From Lojkania enalia (lineage: Eukaryota > Ascomycota > Dothideomycetes > Pleosporales): 64,000 nt of DNA. Positions within the stretch are counted from its first letter, which is position 1; the number at the start of each line of letters is the position of its first letter. The notes below the pieces were generated by a model. That model did not search any database and was not told the origin of the DNA. It saw only the letters and a program-made list of their open reading frames with translations. This document shows, one piece after another, positions 44,624 to 57,577 of the stretch. The stretch lies in contig ML986684.1 in assembly GCA_010094045.1 (NCBI GenBank), positions 62,001-126,000 on the forward strand. The letters run 5' to 3'. The position numbers and the translations under genes were made by a program.

Positions 44624-45354
44624 TAGATACTAACGGGGGCGCAAAGCTCAGAGAGAGTTGCTCAGGCTAGTTTTGATGCTCAGTTAGAGGTGTATACCCG
44701 TGAGGGTAGGCAGTGTGCTAGAGGACTGCGTCGCATCAACAGCGCTATAGAACCTGCGGCTAGACTGGGCATAACTCAAGAACGTGTGAATAAGTTGACC
44801 GATAGACCAATTATCTACTAGCAAAATATTATTACGATAGATGCTAGTATAATAGAATTATTCGCTCGTAAAGTTAAAAATCTTAATGAGGTAGCTAGCT
44901 CCCTTGTGGAAAAACGTTATCTAAACGGATCTCTTGAGGTATCCGAAAATCTTCGATTACTCCGGGCTACCATACCAACGGATAGAATTGCATTGTTCGC
45001 ACTTGATCTACCTACAAAATTGACTGTGGAGGATCCTCACCCTTTGGGGTTCGCCGCGGTTAATTAATATCTAGACCGGGACAATGGGCTATTCTCGGTG
45101 ATCCGCATATTTAACAATCCCGGCTAGGCCGATCTATCATGTTAATAGTAATTCGCTAGACCCCACATTTGTGAGATGTTAAGAAAACGGCACCAAATGA
45201 ACAATTGCTATCCCGGCTAATACATGCAATCAAGATAATTATTTCGAAACTTATTCGATCCGTTCCACACAACTGGCAACCGTATATAGATGTTGTCCCT
45301 CCAAGACCTTGAAAATGTTGGGGCACACAGCAACCACTTCCACGATATTTCACC
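44624..45354. other. Transposon tail and short open stretch
   Basis: The transposase-like reading may continue to about 44720. A stretch open on the plus strand (about 44824-45066) gives DASIIELFARKVKNLNEVAS and similar text without a start codon; not identified. The final 200 bp are the promoter of the lactonase gene. Confidence 0.35.
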
Positions 45355-46594
45355 ATGCCTGGTGCTATTCAAGCCCTCTTCGCTAGCCTTGGTTTCGCAC
45401 CAATAGCACTTGGAGCTACATTGTTGGCGTCACATTACACTGGAGGTCTTTACACGTTGTCATTTAATTCCAATACCACCAGCACCGGTGCCAGTGCACT
45501 TTCCATCACTTCTCAGGCGACGGGTTGCGGGGAGTTGCCCGGCTGGTTAGAGCTATATCCCCAAGATAAGACGCTGTATTGCTTTGACGAATCTTGGTAT
45601 GGTAGTGGATATATTGCTTCATACTCTGTTGGTAGCGATGGAAAGTTGACACTCACGGGGCAAACTCCAACGACTGGAAATGATGTACACGGTCTATTAT
45701 ACGGCGGACCTGACGGAAAGAGCTTTGTTGCGACGGCTCAGTAGTAAGTTCATAATATTCGACGCAAGAATCTGCTCACAAATTTATAGCTCTCCATCGA
45801 CAATTACGACATACAAACTTCCCCTAACAAGCAGCACTAAAGTCCTCCAGCTAGAGAAATTTACCCTCGCCGAGAAGGGCCCTAACCCCCGCCAGGATGT
45901 GCCCCATCCGCATGAAACGCTTCTTGACCCAACCGGCAAATTCATTTTGGTACCTGATCTCGGTGCCGACCTCATCCGTATTTTCAGCATCGACTCAAAC
46001 AGTGGCAAGCTCACGTCCTGCAGCGCAGGCCAAGCGGATCCCGGTGATGGACCCCGACATGGAAAATTTTTCTTTACGAAGCCTAACTCGACGGATGGCC
46101 TCGTTCTCTACACTCTTAACGAGCTCGGCAATTCTGTGTCCGCCTGGAACGTCAAGTATCCCACAGACTCAGGCTGCTTGGCGCTAACAAAGACACAAAC
46201 CCTCTCTACATATGCCCCTGGAACCAAAGGTGGACCCACAACCAAAGCAGCTGAGCTCCGCGTCTTTGGAAATTTCCTATACGCATCGAATCGTGCAGAC
46301 CAAACATTCGGAACGCAGAAAGATTCTATTGCAACATACACTATCGAGCCGAGCACGGGAAGAATTACATGGATGGAAGCGGCGAACGCATATGCGTATT
46401 ATCCTAGGACTTTTCAGATCAACAAGGCAGGCACGCTAGTTGCAATCGGCGGACAGACTAGCTCGAACGTCGCCATCGTGGAAAGGGATCCTATGACTGG
46501 AAAGTTTGGAAAGCTGGTGACTAGCTTGGTAGTTGCGACGCCTGGAAGGGCTGGGGAGGAGGATGGCCTGAGTGCTGTTGTCTGGGTGGAGTAG
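45355..46594 (+). CDS. Lactonase/carboxymuconate-cyclase-type beta-propeller
   Basis: Two exons, 45355-45743 and 45790-46594, give 397 residues. The N-terminus (MPGAIQALFASLGFAPIALG) looks like a signal peptide, so the protein may be secreted. The body is a seven-bladed propeller of the lactonase family (PF10282): LLASHYTGGLYTLSF, ELPGWLELYPQDKTLYCFDE, HGLLYGGPDGKSFVAT, VPHPHETLLDPTGKFILVPD, GADLIRIFSIDSNSGKLT, GDGPRHGKFFF, AAELRVFGNFLYASNR and PRTFQINKAGTLVAIGGQ. Relatives include bacterial 6-phosphogluconolactonase and fungal 3-carboxy-cis,cis-muconate lactonizing enzymes, which act on sugar or aromatic-ring lactones. A secreted form would suggest a role on plant-derived or cell-wall lactones, but that is inference. 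Frame intact between two relics. Confidence 0.9.
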
Positions 46595-48399
46595 CTGCAG
46601 TGACTTGATCGACCAAGTCGAATTTCTCGAATGTCGCGTAATCATGAATTTCGCGAACCCGGGGATGAGCGCGCAATAAGTAAAAACTAGTAGTACATAT
46701 AAAAACATTTCCAAGTATAAATGCATCATCTCTGTGGGTGACCCTCCATTGATGTGAAAGTTGTTGATAATGACTCCACTACGATCTCAAAGGGAACGAA
46801 AGGGGCAATGTGATTAGATACCTGGTCAATCATACAACGTATAAACGAATATACTGTTTCTAGCATTTTATCAAGGAATTCTCACAAATGTCTAGTAGCA
46901 TTGCAGATATCCTCTCAAATTTCTCTTCTCCTACTATCATTATGCTTCCGGGTAGATTTACATATCAAACCATATTAATCGTCGGTAATAATTTGCGATG
47001 GGTTTGATGGGAAGAAAGGTGTCGGATTTGATCCTTGAAGAAAGTAAAGTTCCTAAGTTCCATCCTAAAACAAGGCCTAGTATTTGTAACATGACAGGGG
47101 ATGGATTGATTCATGATGGATGCTCGTTTACTGCAAAATTAAGAAATTGCCGTCTCTTCGGAATGAGATTACCTGGATGAGCATATCAGCATTTAATAAT
47201 CCATCAACGATATAATATTAAGTTATACTAGTCCTTTTCTTTAACCTCTGTCATCCGCATGAATGCTTCTTACCTATATTTAGTGCTCGTTCTAACTACC
47301 GTAACTTCAATCAGTAGTGGCTTTCCTCGCAGCACGTTTAGTGCCTTTAGATTTACTGTTGTTGCGAGCATCTTGAATTGAATGAACAACAGTTGCTTCT
47401 AATTTTGCGTTCATGGCGATTGGCAACGGCAGATACCCCGTCTTATCCGATCCTTTGCAACGATTAATAAGTAGTAGTCTCTGGATGCATCATTCCTCGT
47501 CACGCTCCCGAAATCTGGCACAACCACCACTCAAACTGCGGTCTCACATTGACATAGTTACTTTTTCCCTTTTTTACCCAGACTTTTTCTTAATACTAAT
47601 GCCGCTGAATGAGAATAAGTTACAAACGATTCATCTATTTGGCAGCATGCCCCACATGTGGGGAGCGTCAGCGGCGTGGAACTGGGAGAATAGAAGAGGG
47701 GTGTGAATAAAGAGCGATAAGGTTCCATTTTTTTATATTCCTATCTAGTCAAGCAGTGAAAAACGTATATCGTACAAAAAGCTGGCTATTTGGGGTGATA
47801 AATCGTGAAACATGGGATTGGCTGATGGCATCTAGGTAATAGTCAATTTTGCATCCACGATAGAATCACCATGAACACTTCCTACATATACTCATCTACT
47901 GAGTTTGCAGGATATAGGCCTCTACACCTGAGCGTAGAGCATGTAGCTTTATATAAGCATTTTACTGGCTATAGTTGGGTTTCTTTGGTTGGCCCACGTA
48001 TGGCTTCTCGCCCCATTACCTGAGTCGGGCGAGCTAGCACCAGCTACCCAACCCAACATCAACTCGAACATATCCACCTCACAACGCCGTAATTACGAAA
48101 TCTAAGCGATTTTTATTTGTCGCATAGAGCTATTTGCTACGAGGGCAGTTGACTCACGATGAAAAGGCTCTATAACAGAAATTTAGTACTGAGGATAAAC
48201 TATACTAGTGTAATTATAGCTAGACTGAAAGAGAAATCTCTTGCCCATATGAACAGCAGCTTTCTGTTCTCTAATTTTCATTTTACAGGATTGCATACGA
48301 AGGCTATGCATTATCGAGCATCTAGAAGTTCGAGGATTTTGCCACTCAGACTCCAAGTTTCTCCGCTAATCTATTGACAACCTTACACCTTGGCTGTAG
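46595..48399. other. Long intergenic region, no gene recognised
   Basis: About 1.8 kb, AT-rich, with short frames only. No repeat matched elsewhere in the window. Confidence 0.45.
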
Positions 48400-49140
48400 T
48401 TTCTCCTTTTCCACCGCGGGGACCTTTTTATGGAAGGAGGAAGACGTCATTTCTTCGAACTCATTCTAATCTATTATAGGCTGCTGCAATTCACAGTCCT
48501 CTGTTTCAAATGCTGAGTCAACTACGGAGGCATATCCCGTCCCATGTGGACCACCGATGACTTACAGATTGACCTTTGAGGGTGCATCCGACTTGACATC
48601 AAAAGTGTCCTAATCAACATTGAATGCATCCGGCTAAGTTTCGAACGAGCCGTCCTCTACGGAGTTTCGCTTCCCGGTGTAGGTGAGATTGATAAACGTA
48701 GTTGTTATCAAGTTTGATAACTCATCATTCGAGACGGGCTTCTAGAAACAATCTATTGAAGACGTATTTTGTATCCGATTCATGCGATACCATGACATAA
48801 GGCACTCCGGCATCTTTCCAAAGAGGAGTATACATTGTTTGATTTGGGTCATACAAGTATGTTCTCGGAAAGCTGGAATTCATAGCCCTTGAATTCTTGA
48901 ATATCTCATATCCAAAGTCAACAGACGAACAGGTAAACAGGAGATCATGCAGGATAAGAGAGTCGGAACTAGTGCACTGAAACAGATGGATCGTATTTGC
49001 CCTTGTGCGCTTCATATTCCCGGACTTCGTCCTCGAAGTTAGTAGGATGTTACCGCGAGAAGAGGGTTGAGAGTTCCTCTATGTTTAGTGCATGGACAAA
49101 ATCTTGAATTGGTTTGATCACGTCGTCTTCTTTGTCCGCC
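48400..49140 (-). pseudogene. Type-B carboxylesterase/lipase, C-terminal relic
   Basis: Minus-strand segments follow the last third of a carboxylesterase: LLFTCSSVDFGYEIFKNSRA, RTYLYDPNQTMYTPLWKDAG, VPYVMVSHESDTKYVFNRLF, then in a shifted frame FINLTYTGKRNSVEDGSFET and VIGGPHGTGYASVVDSAFE. SHESD contains the active-site histidine region of the family, but the serine-bearing N-terminal half is absent. Several stops and one frameshift are present. A 151 bp LTR-like repeat (49174-49324) lies immediately upstream and may mark the break that removed the 5' part. Confidence 0.65.
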
Positions 49141-49173
49141 ATCATTGTGAGTCCAGCCAAGTTCTACAGGTAT

Positions 49174-49324
49174 TGTCACGTATTTCTACTATCTTATTAT
49201 AGCTAGCCTCTTTTATCAGGCCTATATAGCCTCGCTACTGCCAGCCTCTAGCCAGGCAGGCCACTTGCCCTTCTTCAATACATCAATATTTGCCTCAGCA
49301 ATTGATGCTGCCTGGCACACGACA
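49174..49324 (-). mobile_element. Solo LTR-like element, 150 bp family, copy 3
   Basis: Inverted, diverged copy of the elements at 14808 and 57892, sharing gcatcaattgctgaggcaaa and most of the rest. Ends are TGTCACG and CGACA on the plus strand. No matching duplication flanks it, which suggests age or recombination between copies. Confidence 0.7.
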
Positions 49325-49747
49325 GACTGTAGTATTAGTGGCTGTTGATTGCAAAATGTTAGTCATAACCTGAGGTAAGTATGATGGAACCACATGGTGT
49401 GTCCTTCAGGCAAGCTGTTTAGAGATTTGCTGGTCGCATTCATGGTACCACTGATTATCTCTTTATTTATGATGACTACGAATGAAAGTGGGGAACTGAG
49501 GTTCTGTTAGTCTAATAAGCCTAATCTAAGTAATCTTAGACAAGTAGTCCGATAATAGCAACAACATCTATAACGTTCTGGAGACCGCTACAGATTCTAT
49601 TTCGTGTTACTATTCCAATTTTTTAGAGTTACACGAACCACTCAGCTGATGGGTCCACTAAGTGATGTCAATGAGAGTGCCCTAGGAATTCTTAGATTCG
49701 ATAAATAGTTGCGAATTTTGTAGCAGGGCCGGGTCGCATTGAGAGAA
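49325..49747. other. Intergenic, nothing recognised
   Basis: No gene or repeat supported. Confidence 0.4.
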
Positions 49748-51820
49748 TTATTTGATAACACAAAGCATAATTTCAAGCATCGTAGCATATTGGTAGAATA
49801 AAGTAGCGTAACTGTAATGCTCTCGTCGCGATCTCGCTTTGGCTAGCCACTCCCGAATCCCCTCTGTCGCCGTGCAAGGCAATCCATTGTACCTCTGGCT
49901 ATCGTACATAGCATCAATAGCCCGGGCAAGTCGCTGTGCTTTCGCCACTGAGAGCTGTTTCGCATTGACCCAATGCTTTTTTTCCTCGAATGCGTCCGCC
50001 TCGCTCGCTAGGTCGCGTCGTTTCTTCCGCATAGCCACATCGTCAAGCTTTTCCGCAGCGCAAAGAGGGCAGTGGCAATCAAATCCCCAAGTAGTCATCA
50101 AGGCCATAGATCTGACATTATAATCCCTTGATTGATCATAGCTTATGTAAATTTCTTCGCCGGCGGAAATGGGTCGAGTGGCGCGAACTACCATGAAGTC
50201 GCCTACATATTCTTTCTCGGTGTTAGGAATGCATGAGTGATTAGCATAAGAGGCCCATATCTAGAGTCTAGTGCTAACGTTAGCCGCACTACCCTCGTTG
50301 TGCTGATTATTTAAGCCGAAAGTATCGCGAGACACAATGTCGTGCACACGAAAGACATCGACAACTGGACCATGTTCGGTCCCCAGCATGCTTTCAATAT
50401 TGCCTTGATAGTCGCCGTAGAGATTCATGACTCTTTCGATCAGAGGGGGATTTCTGAGAAGCATTTGATCGATTGATTTCGTTAGCCCGATCGGCGACAA
50501 TCTGATTCTGTCGTCCCGCAAGTCGTAGGTAATTGCCGTCAAAGCCTCGCTTTCCTGACCCCAAACCACGCAGAAAGCCTTTTCGCACATAACGATCTGA
50601 CCGGGCTTAATATTGCAAGTAGCAAATAGACCACGCCCCCTTCCTGGACCGTCGCCGACGTTGGTATTGCGGACGAAAGTTGCGGCGTCGACTCGTGAAT
50701 AGAGTTGAGGAGAACTGGGTCGGATCGCGTTTATATCGTAAGTCCCATGCCCCTGCTCATGGAGGCGGTTTTCAATCCTACGCAGATTTGCTCTTGCATC
50801 TTTGTCGAGTGGCGTAAGTTTTAGCTGCTCCCTAGCGAACGCTTTTGACTCTTGGTATTCACCGAGGTTATAGGCAGCGCAACTGGCGCGGAAAAGGGCC
50901 TGGCCGTCAAGTTCTTTGGATCTCTTATCTTCTTTGGCGATTAAAGCGGCTATTGCATCGCTCTTCGCTTCGTGAAGTTGATTTAAAAGGATATTTACGC
51001 GCGCTCGATTACGCAATAAATCTCGAGCGACGTGGGAATTCTTCAGACACTTTAACTTCTCTCATGAAAACCAGACCTTCCATGTATTTAGTGTGGGCCA
51101 ACAAGAGCTCGTTGTGTTTGAGTGCGATATTTCCCTTATCTTTGTATTCTGTTACTTTCTTTACGGCTGCTTCGGTGTCTTTTAGGTAACCACTTCCTTC
51201 ATTATTGGCAGAAGTTATGTCTCTAGTGATCACGGGGTCTTTCACTAGAATTAGATCAGAAGGGTGGTCGATCCGAAGTGTAGCCTCACCCTGCTCAGTG
51301 AGTGTGAAGTAGGGTTCCTTGATCGAAAACATGGATCCAGATTCTAGCAAGTCTTTCCGTGTCTTGACGTGTGTACATACACCTCCAAGCGCTCGATGCC
51401 ATCTCCCAATTCATCCCTAATCGTCGTCCAAGACGTCGCCGTAAGAGCGACCACCGGGCTCGCACCCCTGACAGTGAGCCGCCGGCCACGATGGTGAGTC
51501 TCCATTCGGAGATCGTAGAGGTTCATCGGCTCTAGACTTAGAAGCGGGACGATGCAAGGAAAATATGGCTGCCCTACTATAATGACGAGCAAATTATCTC
51601 TCCAGCGTTTTGCTTGTATCGAGTTTGGGTCCGAGGAGGTTGCCATATCCGCCATGAGAGATGCACTAGCGGCTTGACCAATGGCAGATTTTGGGTCTCT
51701 TGGTTCGCGTGAACGACCTGCGAGTTCCGAGCATTTTTGAATTCTGTCTTTGACTTTGTTTCGGATGCGTGCATCTTCTTCGGTCAGCAAGATGATGTTT
51801 CTATTCTTTTGAAGAGCCAT
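49748..51820 (-). pseudogene. TPR-SET domain protein with compensating frameshifts
   Basis: Four minus-strand blocks spell one TPR-SET (SMYD-like) protein. Block 1 (51820-51344) is the N-terminus. Block 2 (51350-51009) carries a TPR helix pair (YKDKGNIALKHNELLLAHTK). Block 3 (51016-50261) has RNRARVNILLNQLHEAKSDA, AAYNLGEYQESKAFAREQL, then the SET start GRGRGLFATCNIKPGQIVM. Block 4 (50194-49748) follows ANHSCIPNTEKEY and has AGEEIYISYDQSRD plus the post-SET CHCPLC. Blocks 1, 3 and 4 share a frame; block 2 is shifted, with the shifts near 51350 and 51016. A TAG at 50261-50263, two codons before the conserved ASYANHSC, sits where relatives have Trp or Gln. SET proteins of this type methylate lysines. 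Without sequencing error this copy is dead. Confidence 0.75.
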
Positions 51821-52392
51821 TGGAAATTTCGTGATCTACGAGAGCTCTCGCATTGCGTCATGCCGGCTGACCATCCATCCTTAAATGGCCGCCGCCAGGA
51901 CACATTTGGCACCGACCGTTAAAAGAAGGCAGAACCTTGGAGGGCACATTTGCCTACTCGGAGATTTAGGTCCATTTGAGGGCGCTAACTCCATCGAGGT
52001 CGAGATTTAACTGAACGAGTTAACCAATCGGAAACGACTGACTCCGACACAACCACTCACAGCCCAGAGCACCAGACACGCTCGAAACTACATTTGCCCC
52101 AATGAATAGATTCTTGTTCGCAAGTGAAAATGCACACACATAAAAGGGCGCAACTGATGATTATTGTATTCCTTCCGACCCATGATAATTCAATTTCCGA
52201 GACTTTTGCTTCCTTCTACGTGAGTCATTCATCATCACCGCTGGGGGCTATTGCGGGGACCGTTCACCTTTGTTCGATTAAGCGGGATCAGGCCGATAAA
52301 CTAGAGTGTCATTGACTAACGTAGAGCAGAACCAGAGACTTGATACCAAGAAGCATTTGTGGGGGCCGTTTTAGCCCTTTCAGGAAGAGATT
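51821..52392. other. Intergenic, left flank of the retrotransposon
   Basis: No gene. Holds the promoter side of the TPR-SET relic and the 5 bp target site agatt (52388-52392). Confidence 0.45.
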
Positions 52393-52563
52393 TATAAGGG
52401 TAAAAGAGGGTCTATTATTCTGTGTCTGTATCCGTGTATATGTGTGTGTTGATGCAAGTTCAAAGAACCTGCCTTTTAATGTGCAGTCCTAACTTCCCAT
52501 AGCTTTACAAGCAGTCGCTCTCACCTGCACGTCTACCAGACGTCTCCTTCTATAACCGTGATA
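52393..52563 (-). repeat. 3' LTR of the Copia element
   Basis: 171 bp, nearly identical to 57578-57748. Differences found are single transitions. In element orientation it ends CCCTTATA. Confidence 0.9.
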
Positions 52564-55500
52564 TACCCCTTTATCCTGTAGTCGATAGGCGACGAAAGAA
52601 TAACTTACTTAATCTCCTTCTCTATCCTTTAAACCTTTGATTGTATATCCATAAGGTGAAGTTGTTGCACAAACTCAGTATGCTTCTAGTAAGGAAGTAT
52701 CTTTGTTATTCCGTCTGTAGGTATCTAATCTGTAGGCTTCTATTATATATAAAGGCGATGTTACTTAACTTCCTAGTAAACCTAATTCTAGTAAATATTG
52801 ATATACTTAAGCTTAGTAGTAAGCTTATCTTACTCTTTTATAATAATTCCTACGGTCTACTAGTTATTATACTAGATAATAGGCGTCTAATTAAGCTTTA
52901 GTAACAGTCCGTTAAATAGATAATACTACTCTTCCATCTCTAATCCCGTAAGAGATAGTACTAACAGCTCTACCTTAGTAGTTAATTTTATAATAGTACG
53001 TTAAAGCGTTAACTTCTAGTTAATAGTTATACTAAATAGCTAGAATATATATCCTTATAAGCTTTATTATATCTTAATATTATTAGTAAATGCGGTATCT
53101 AATATACTAAAAAATACTAGGTTACGGTAATCTTATAGTATTATAAAATACTCCTAGATACCTCCTTTATTTACTATCTATACCTACAGTACTTAATATT
53201 TAGTATTAATAATATAGCTCTAAACTTTACGAATAGAGCTAATATATACTTATTCTAGATTAGTTAAGTAAGAGGTATAAATTATATATATACGCGCTAA
53301 TTCTAGATATATAAACTATATTAAAAAAGCTAGATAGCTAACTAATTTTTAATATATCTTTATCTAGGTTTAGTTTAGTTCCTCTATAAACTATTTAAGG
53401 TAGTTAATAGTTATAGGTATTTTAGAATAGCGTTCTATTACGATAATATTATACTTAGTAGTAACTTTATTAATATATATATTAGTATCTTAAATAACGC
53501 CTATATTTAGGAACTATTTAATTGGTTTAAAATACTTAAGGTTATAATACTTATTAAGCTAAGTCTTAAACCTCTAATATAGGTATTAATTAGTTAGATA
53601 AACAGCTATAATAATATTATTAATATAGATAAATAATATTAACTATTTATTAATATAGATGTATAGAAATCCTCTAATTAGTATTAATTCTAGTAATAGT
53701 AGTATCTCTTTTAGTTCCTTATACTATAGGAATAGTAACTCTTTCAGTCTGTATAGGGCTCTTAATACCTATAGTAGCTATCTATCCTTCTTAAATCTAT
53801 CTAGTATTTTAATATAGAGCTTCTAATAGATTTAAGTATTAAGAAAGGTATTTAGTATATTATACTAGAGTAGATTAAGTCTAAATTGGTTAGTAATAGC
53901 TATAATAGTTTAGAATATTTATCTAGCTAGGGTAGTAGTATACGTATCTCTATATAGCTGCTATAAGTTACCTTAAACTACTAGTCGTACCTTAAAGTAA
54001 TAGAGGTAGCTATTCTTATTAAATTTATATATAAATACCTATATTAAAAGTAGTACTTTTATATCTACAGTCTCTACTATATATATTATCTTTATAAAGC
54101 AGCCTTTACTCTAGACTTTATAATATTTCTTCTAGGCAGCCTCTTAGAACTATTTACTAAACTAGTAATAAGTAAGCTTTTAATATAATTAAGGTATTTC
54201 TAGAAGCTAAGTCCTATATATCTTTATTATTAGCTAATACTTAAATATAGATAAAAACGTATATAGGTAATTATTAACTAATCTACTATATAATATAGTA
54301 TAAGTTTACTATCGTTCTAGTTTATAGAGATTAGTATTTTAACGAGTTTATTAGAATCCTTTAATAATATTATTAATACTAAAATTAAGGTCTTAATACT
54401 TTAAAGTATTATTTTAATATTAATTAGGAATATAGCTATTAAGCTAGGTAGTAAACAACTCCTATTAATTTAACTTATTTTAGTTTCGTCTAGATAGCTC
54501 TAAATTAGAATATTCTAGAATTAATAGTTGCTCTTATTTATACGATTATTCTATTTCCTTAGTATTCTTACCCTCTATTTATAACTTGGTAAGCTTAGGT
54601 ACAACTTTATATTACTAATTCTAACAGCGTTACTTTAATATTAGTAGGTCTTTAATAGTTATATTATCTAATATAGACTCTTCTAGAAATACTAGAAGCT
54701 TAATAGCTTCTTTAATAACTAATTTATTAGTATAACCTTTAGGTCTATTATAGAACTTATTTAGTTTAAATACTATATTACAAGTATATATAATCTTATT
54801 CTTTATAAGTATCTAGATTCTAAAGATATTAGTAGAGTTATATCTAATAAAGTATCTAATTAGGGCTCTTAATTCTAGCTTATCTATACGCTTTAGTAGT
54901 TAATTAAGTATATATACTCGACAGCTAATTAGACATATATAATAAACCTTTAATTTTCTCCCCTATATAATCTTATAGGGTATTTTCTATTATAGTACCT
55001 CTATTAGTATATAATTTAGAATATACGCTACTATTTAAATAAGTTTATAAGTTAGAAACTTTAGTAGTCCCGTTTAAAGTCTTATTACTCTAGCTCGGAC
55101 GATAAGTATAGAGCCTGCCTACTCTACTAATCTATTCTACTTTTCTATATACTCGGCTTGCGGTTTATATTATATACTAAGGTTATAATAGAGATCTTCT
55201 AGAATGTTTAATAATATACTAAATCTATAGTCCTTATCTACTCTAATAACTATTATATTATAATTAAAGATACGCTATATTTTATATATTATCTAGATCG
55301 TCTATTAACCTAGAAATATCTTTGTTTAATAAGGGAAAGTTAATACTTTATACTACTTTATATACTAATTAACTATATATCTAGCCTATCGATTACTATT
55401 TAAACAGGCTTCTCCTTATAGTATAAACTAGATAATATTAATAGCGATTTAATAGAAGAGCTTTATTACTTAGTCCTTCTACTATTTTTAAGATATCTTC

Positions 55501-57577
55501 TTCGTTAACTTTATCTCCGTATAGATATAATAAAAGTTCTTAATATCGTTTTTAATAATAAGTTTATTAATATTCGTTGTTAAACTATTAATTACCTTTT
55601 TATTAGGGTAAGTTTAGATCTAATAAACTATTCTAGTATTAATAATCTAGTCTAGTTAAGGATTCTTAGAAGGTTAATAGGTAGTACTAAAAGATAATAG
55701 TATTATAAGCTTCAGGCGATAAGAGATATTAGCGTCTACTAGCTAGTATCTTCTATTATAGTTAAGATAAGTAAGAATTATTCTTAGATTATTTCTATAA
55801 AAAAGATCTTATCTAAAATTAAAGTATATATTAATTCTCTAGTATTATACTAAGCCTATTAAGCTAGTAATAAATCCTTATATATAGGTAATATAGGTAA
55901 GTACTAATAGTTATATACCTGTTAGTATTCTTACTATTAGCTTTATACTTCCCTAGGCTGTAATCTAAATATATTCTATACCTATACTAATAAAATTAGT
56001 TATAGTAGTATTATATTCTCTTATCTATCTCTTCTAGTCTTTAGTATTAATTACGTAGATATTAGACCCAGGATCTAGTATCTATCGATTACTAAACTTA
56101 TCGATATTATCTTTTATACTTACTACTATATATAGCTGATTATCTAGCTTTATACTATTATTAGCAACTAACTAAGCTAAGTACTTTTTAGTATCCTTAT
56201 CTAGATTATAATATTCTCCTTCCTTATATAAAACGTAAGGTCTATTATTATTATATAGAGTATAAAGCTTATTTTTATTTAGAGCGTAAGATTTATCTTT
56301 ATCTAGAGTATAAAGCTTATCTTTATCTAGAGTATAAGGCTTATTTTTATATAAAGCGTAAAGCTCTTTAATCTTATCCTAATATATATATTATACTATA
56401 TTAGTATAGGCTTAGTAGAAGGGGTACTATTATCTATAATAATACTCTCTACGTCTTATTATTTTATACGCTAATTATTAAGTACTTTCTTAATTTTATC
56501 TTTTAAGCTTAAATTAGTAGTAAAAGTAGTATTAAACTTCTTTTAACTGGTTATATTTATATAACCTTTTAGCCTTTATAGGTAATTAATATTAATTAGC
56601 TAATAATCTACCTAAAAGTATTTTAGGCTATATAAATATTATAGCTTATCTTTATTACTATTCTTCTTCTTCTACTACTACTACTATAGTTTTATAGTAT
56701 TAAGCTCCGCAGCTATAGAGCTAAGTTCTAACTATATTAGTTTTATACGCTTAAGATAGGTAGTAAATTTACTAATATAGTCTTCTACTAACAGAATAGC
56801 CTTACTAACTTCCTCCAGGTTAATTAAGGCTTATAGGCCTAATATACTATATTTAGGATTAATTATTCTGTAAGTAATAAAAAAGTCTTTTTATACCTAT
56901 AAATCTATTATCTTAGAAACTTTTATAGTAATATATATATTCGTAACTTCTATCTATAATTATAACTATTCCTCTACCTTCTTACCTTATAGTAGTATCT
57001 AAAGGTTCTTATATTATATAATAAGGTCTTGCTAATAGATAGTATTAGATAGTATAAGGTGCTTCTTAAGTATTATTAGTTAATTATATAGTATATCTTT
57101 AGTTTTAATTAGGTAAAGGTGCTTTATAGTAATTATTTTACTAATCTTAGAGTTAAAGTTAGTAAGAGCTTTCTTCTAATATTTAAACTTAATATCCCGT
57201 CGCTTCTATCGCTTATACTCCTATTAATAAAGTTTTAGTTTAGCAGCTAACAGCTGAGAAATCGAAGTCGCTCTATTATAATAGTTAGTAAACTAAGGTT
57301 TAGATTGTACTATTAACGTAGGCAGGTCTACTACTAGTATAGTAGGGTCTATATACTACTAGAGGTTATTTTTCTAAGCAGTATCCTTTCGAATAAATAG
57401 CTACTTATGCTAGTTATCAGCTTAATTAAGGATAACTGTTACTCAGATAACTGCTAGATCTAACTCTATAGTTATTATAAGATTAGCAGCTCTGTATAGT
57501 ATAATCAAACATTAATCCTAATTATAGGTGCTAATCAGTTATAATGCGAGCTATCAGTCGCAATCCGGGCTCATAAC

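Noticed and set aside
49174..49324. The 150 bp family as LTRs of the Copia element
   Set aside because: The Copia LTRs are 171 bp and share only the generic TGTC start with this family.
52641..52901. Plus-strand open frame of 86 codons inside the AT-rich block
   Set aside because: It is the antisense of the Copia RNase H end, which is readable on the minus strand.
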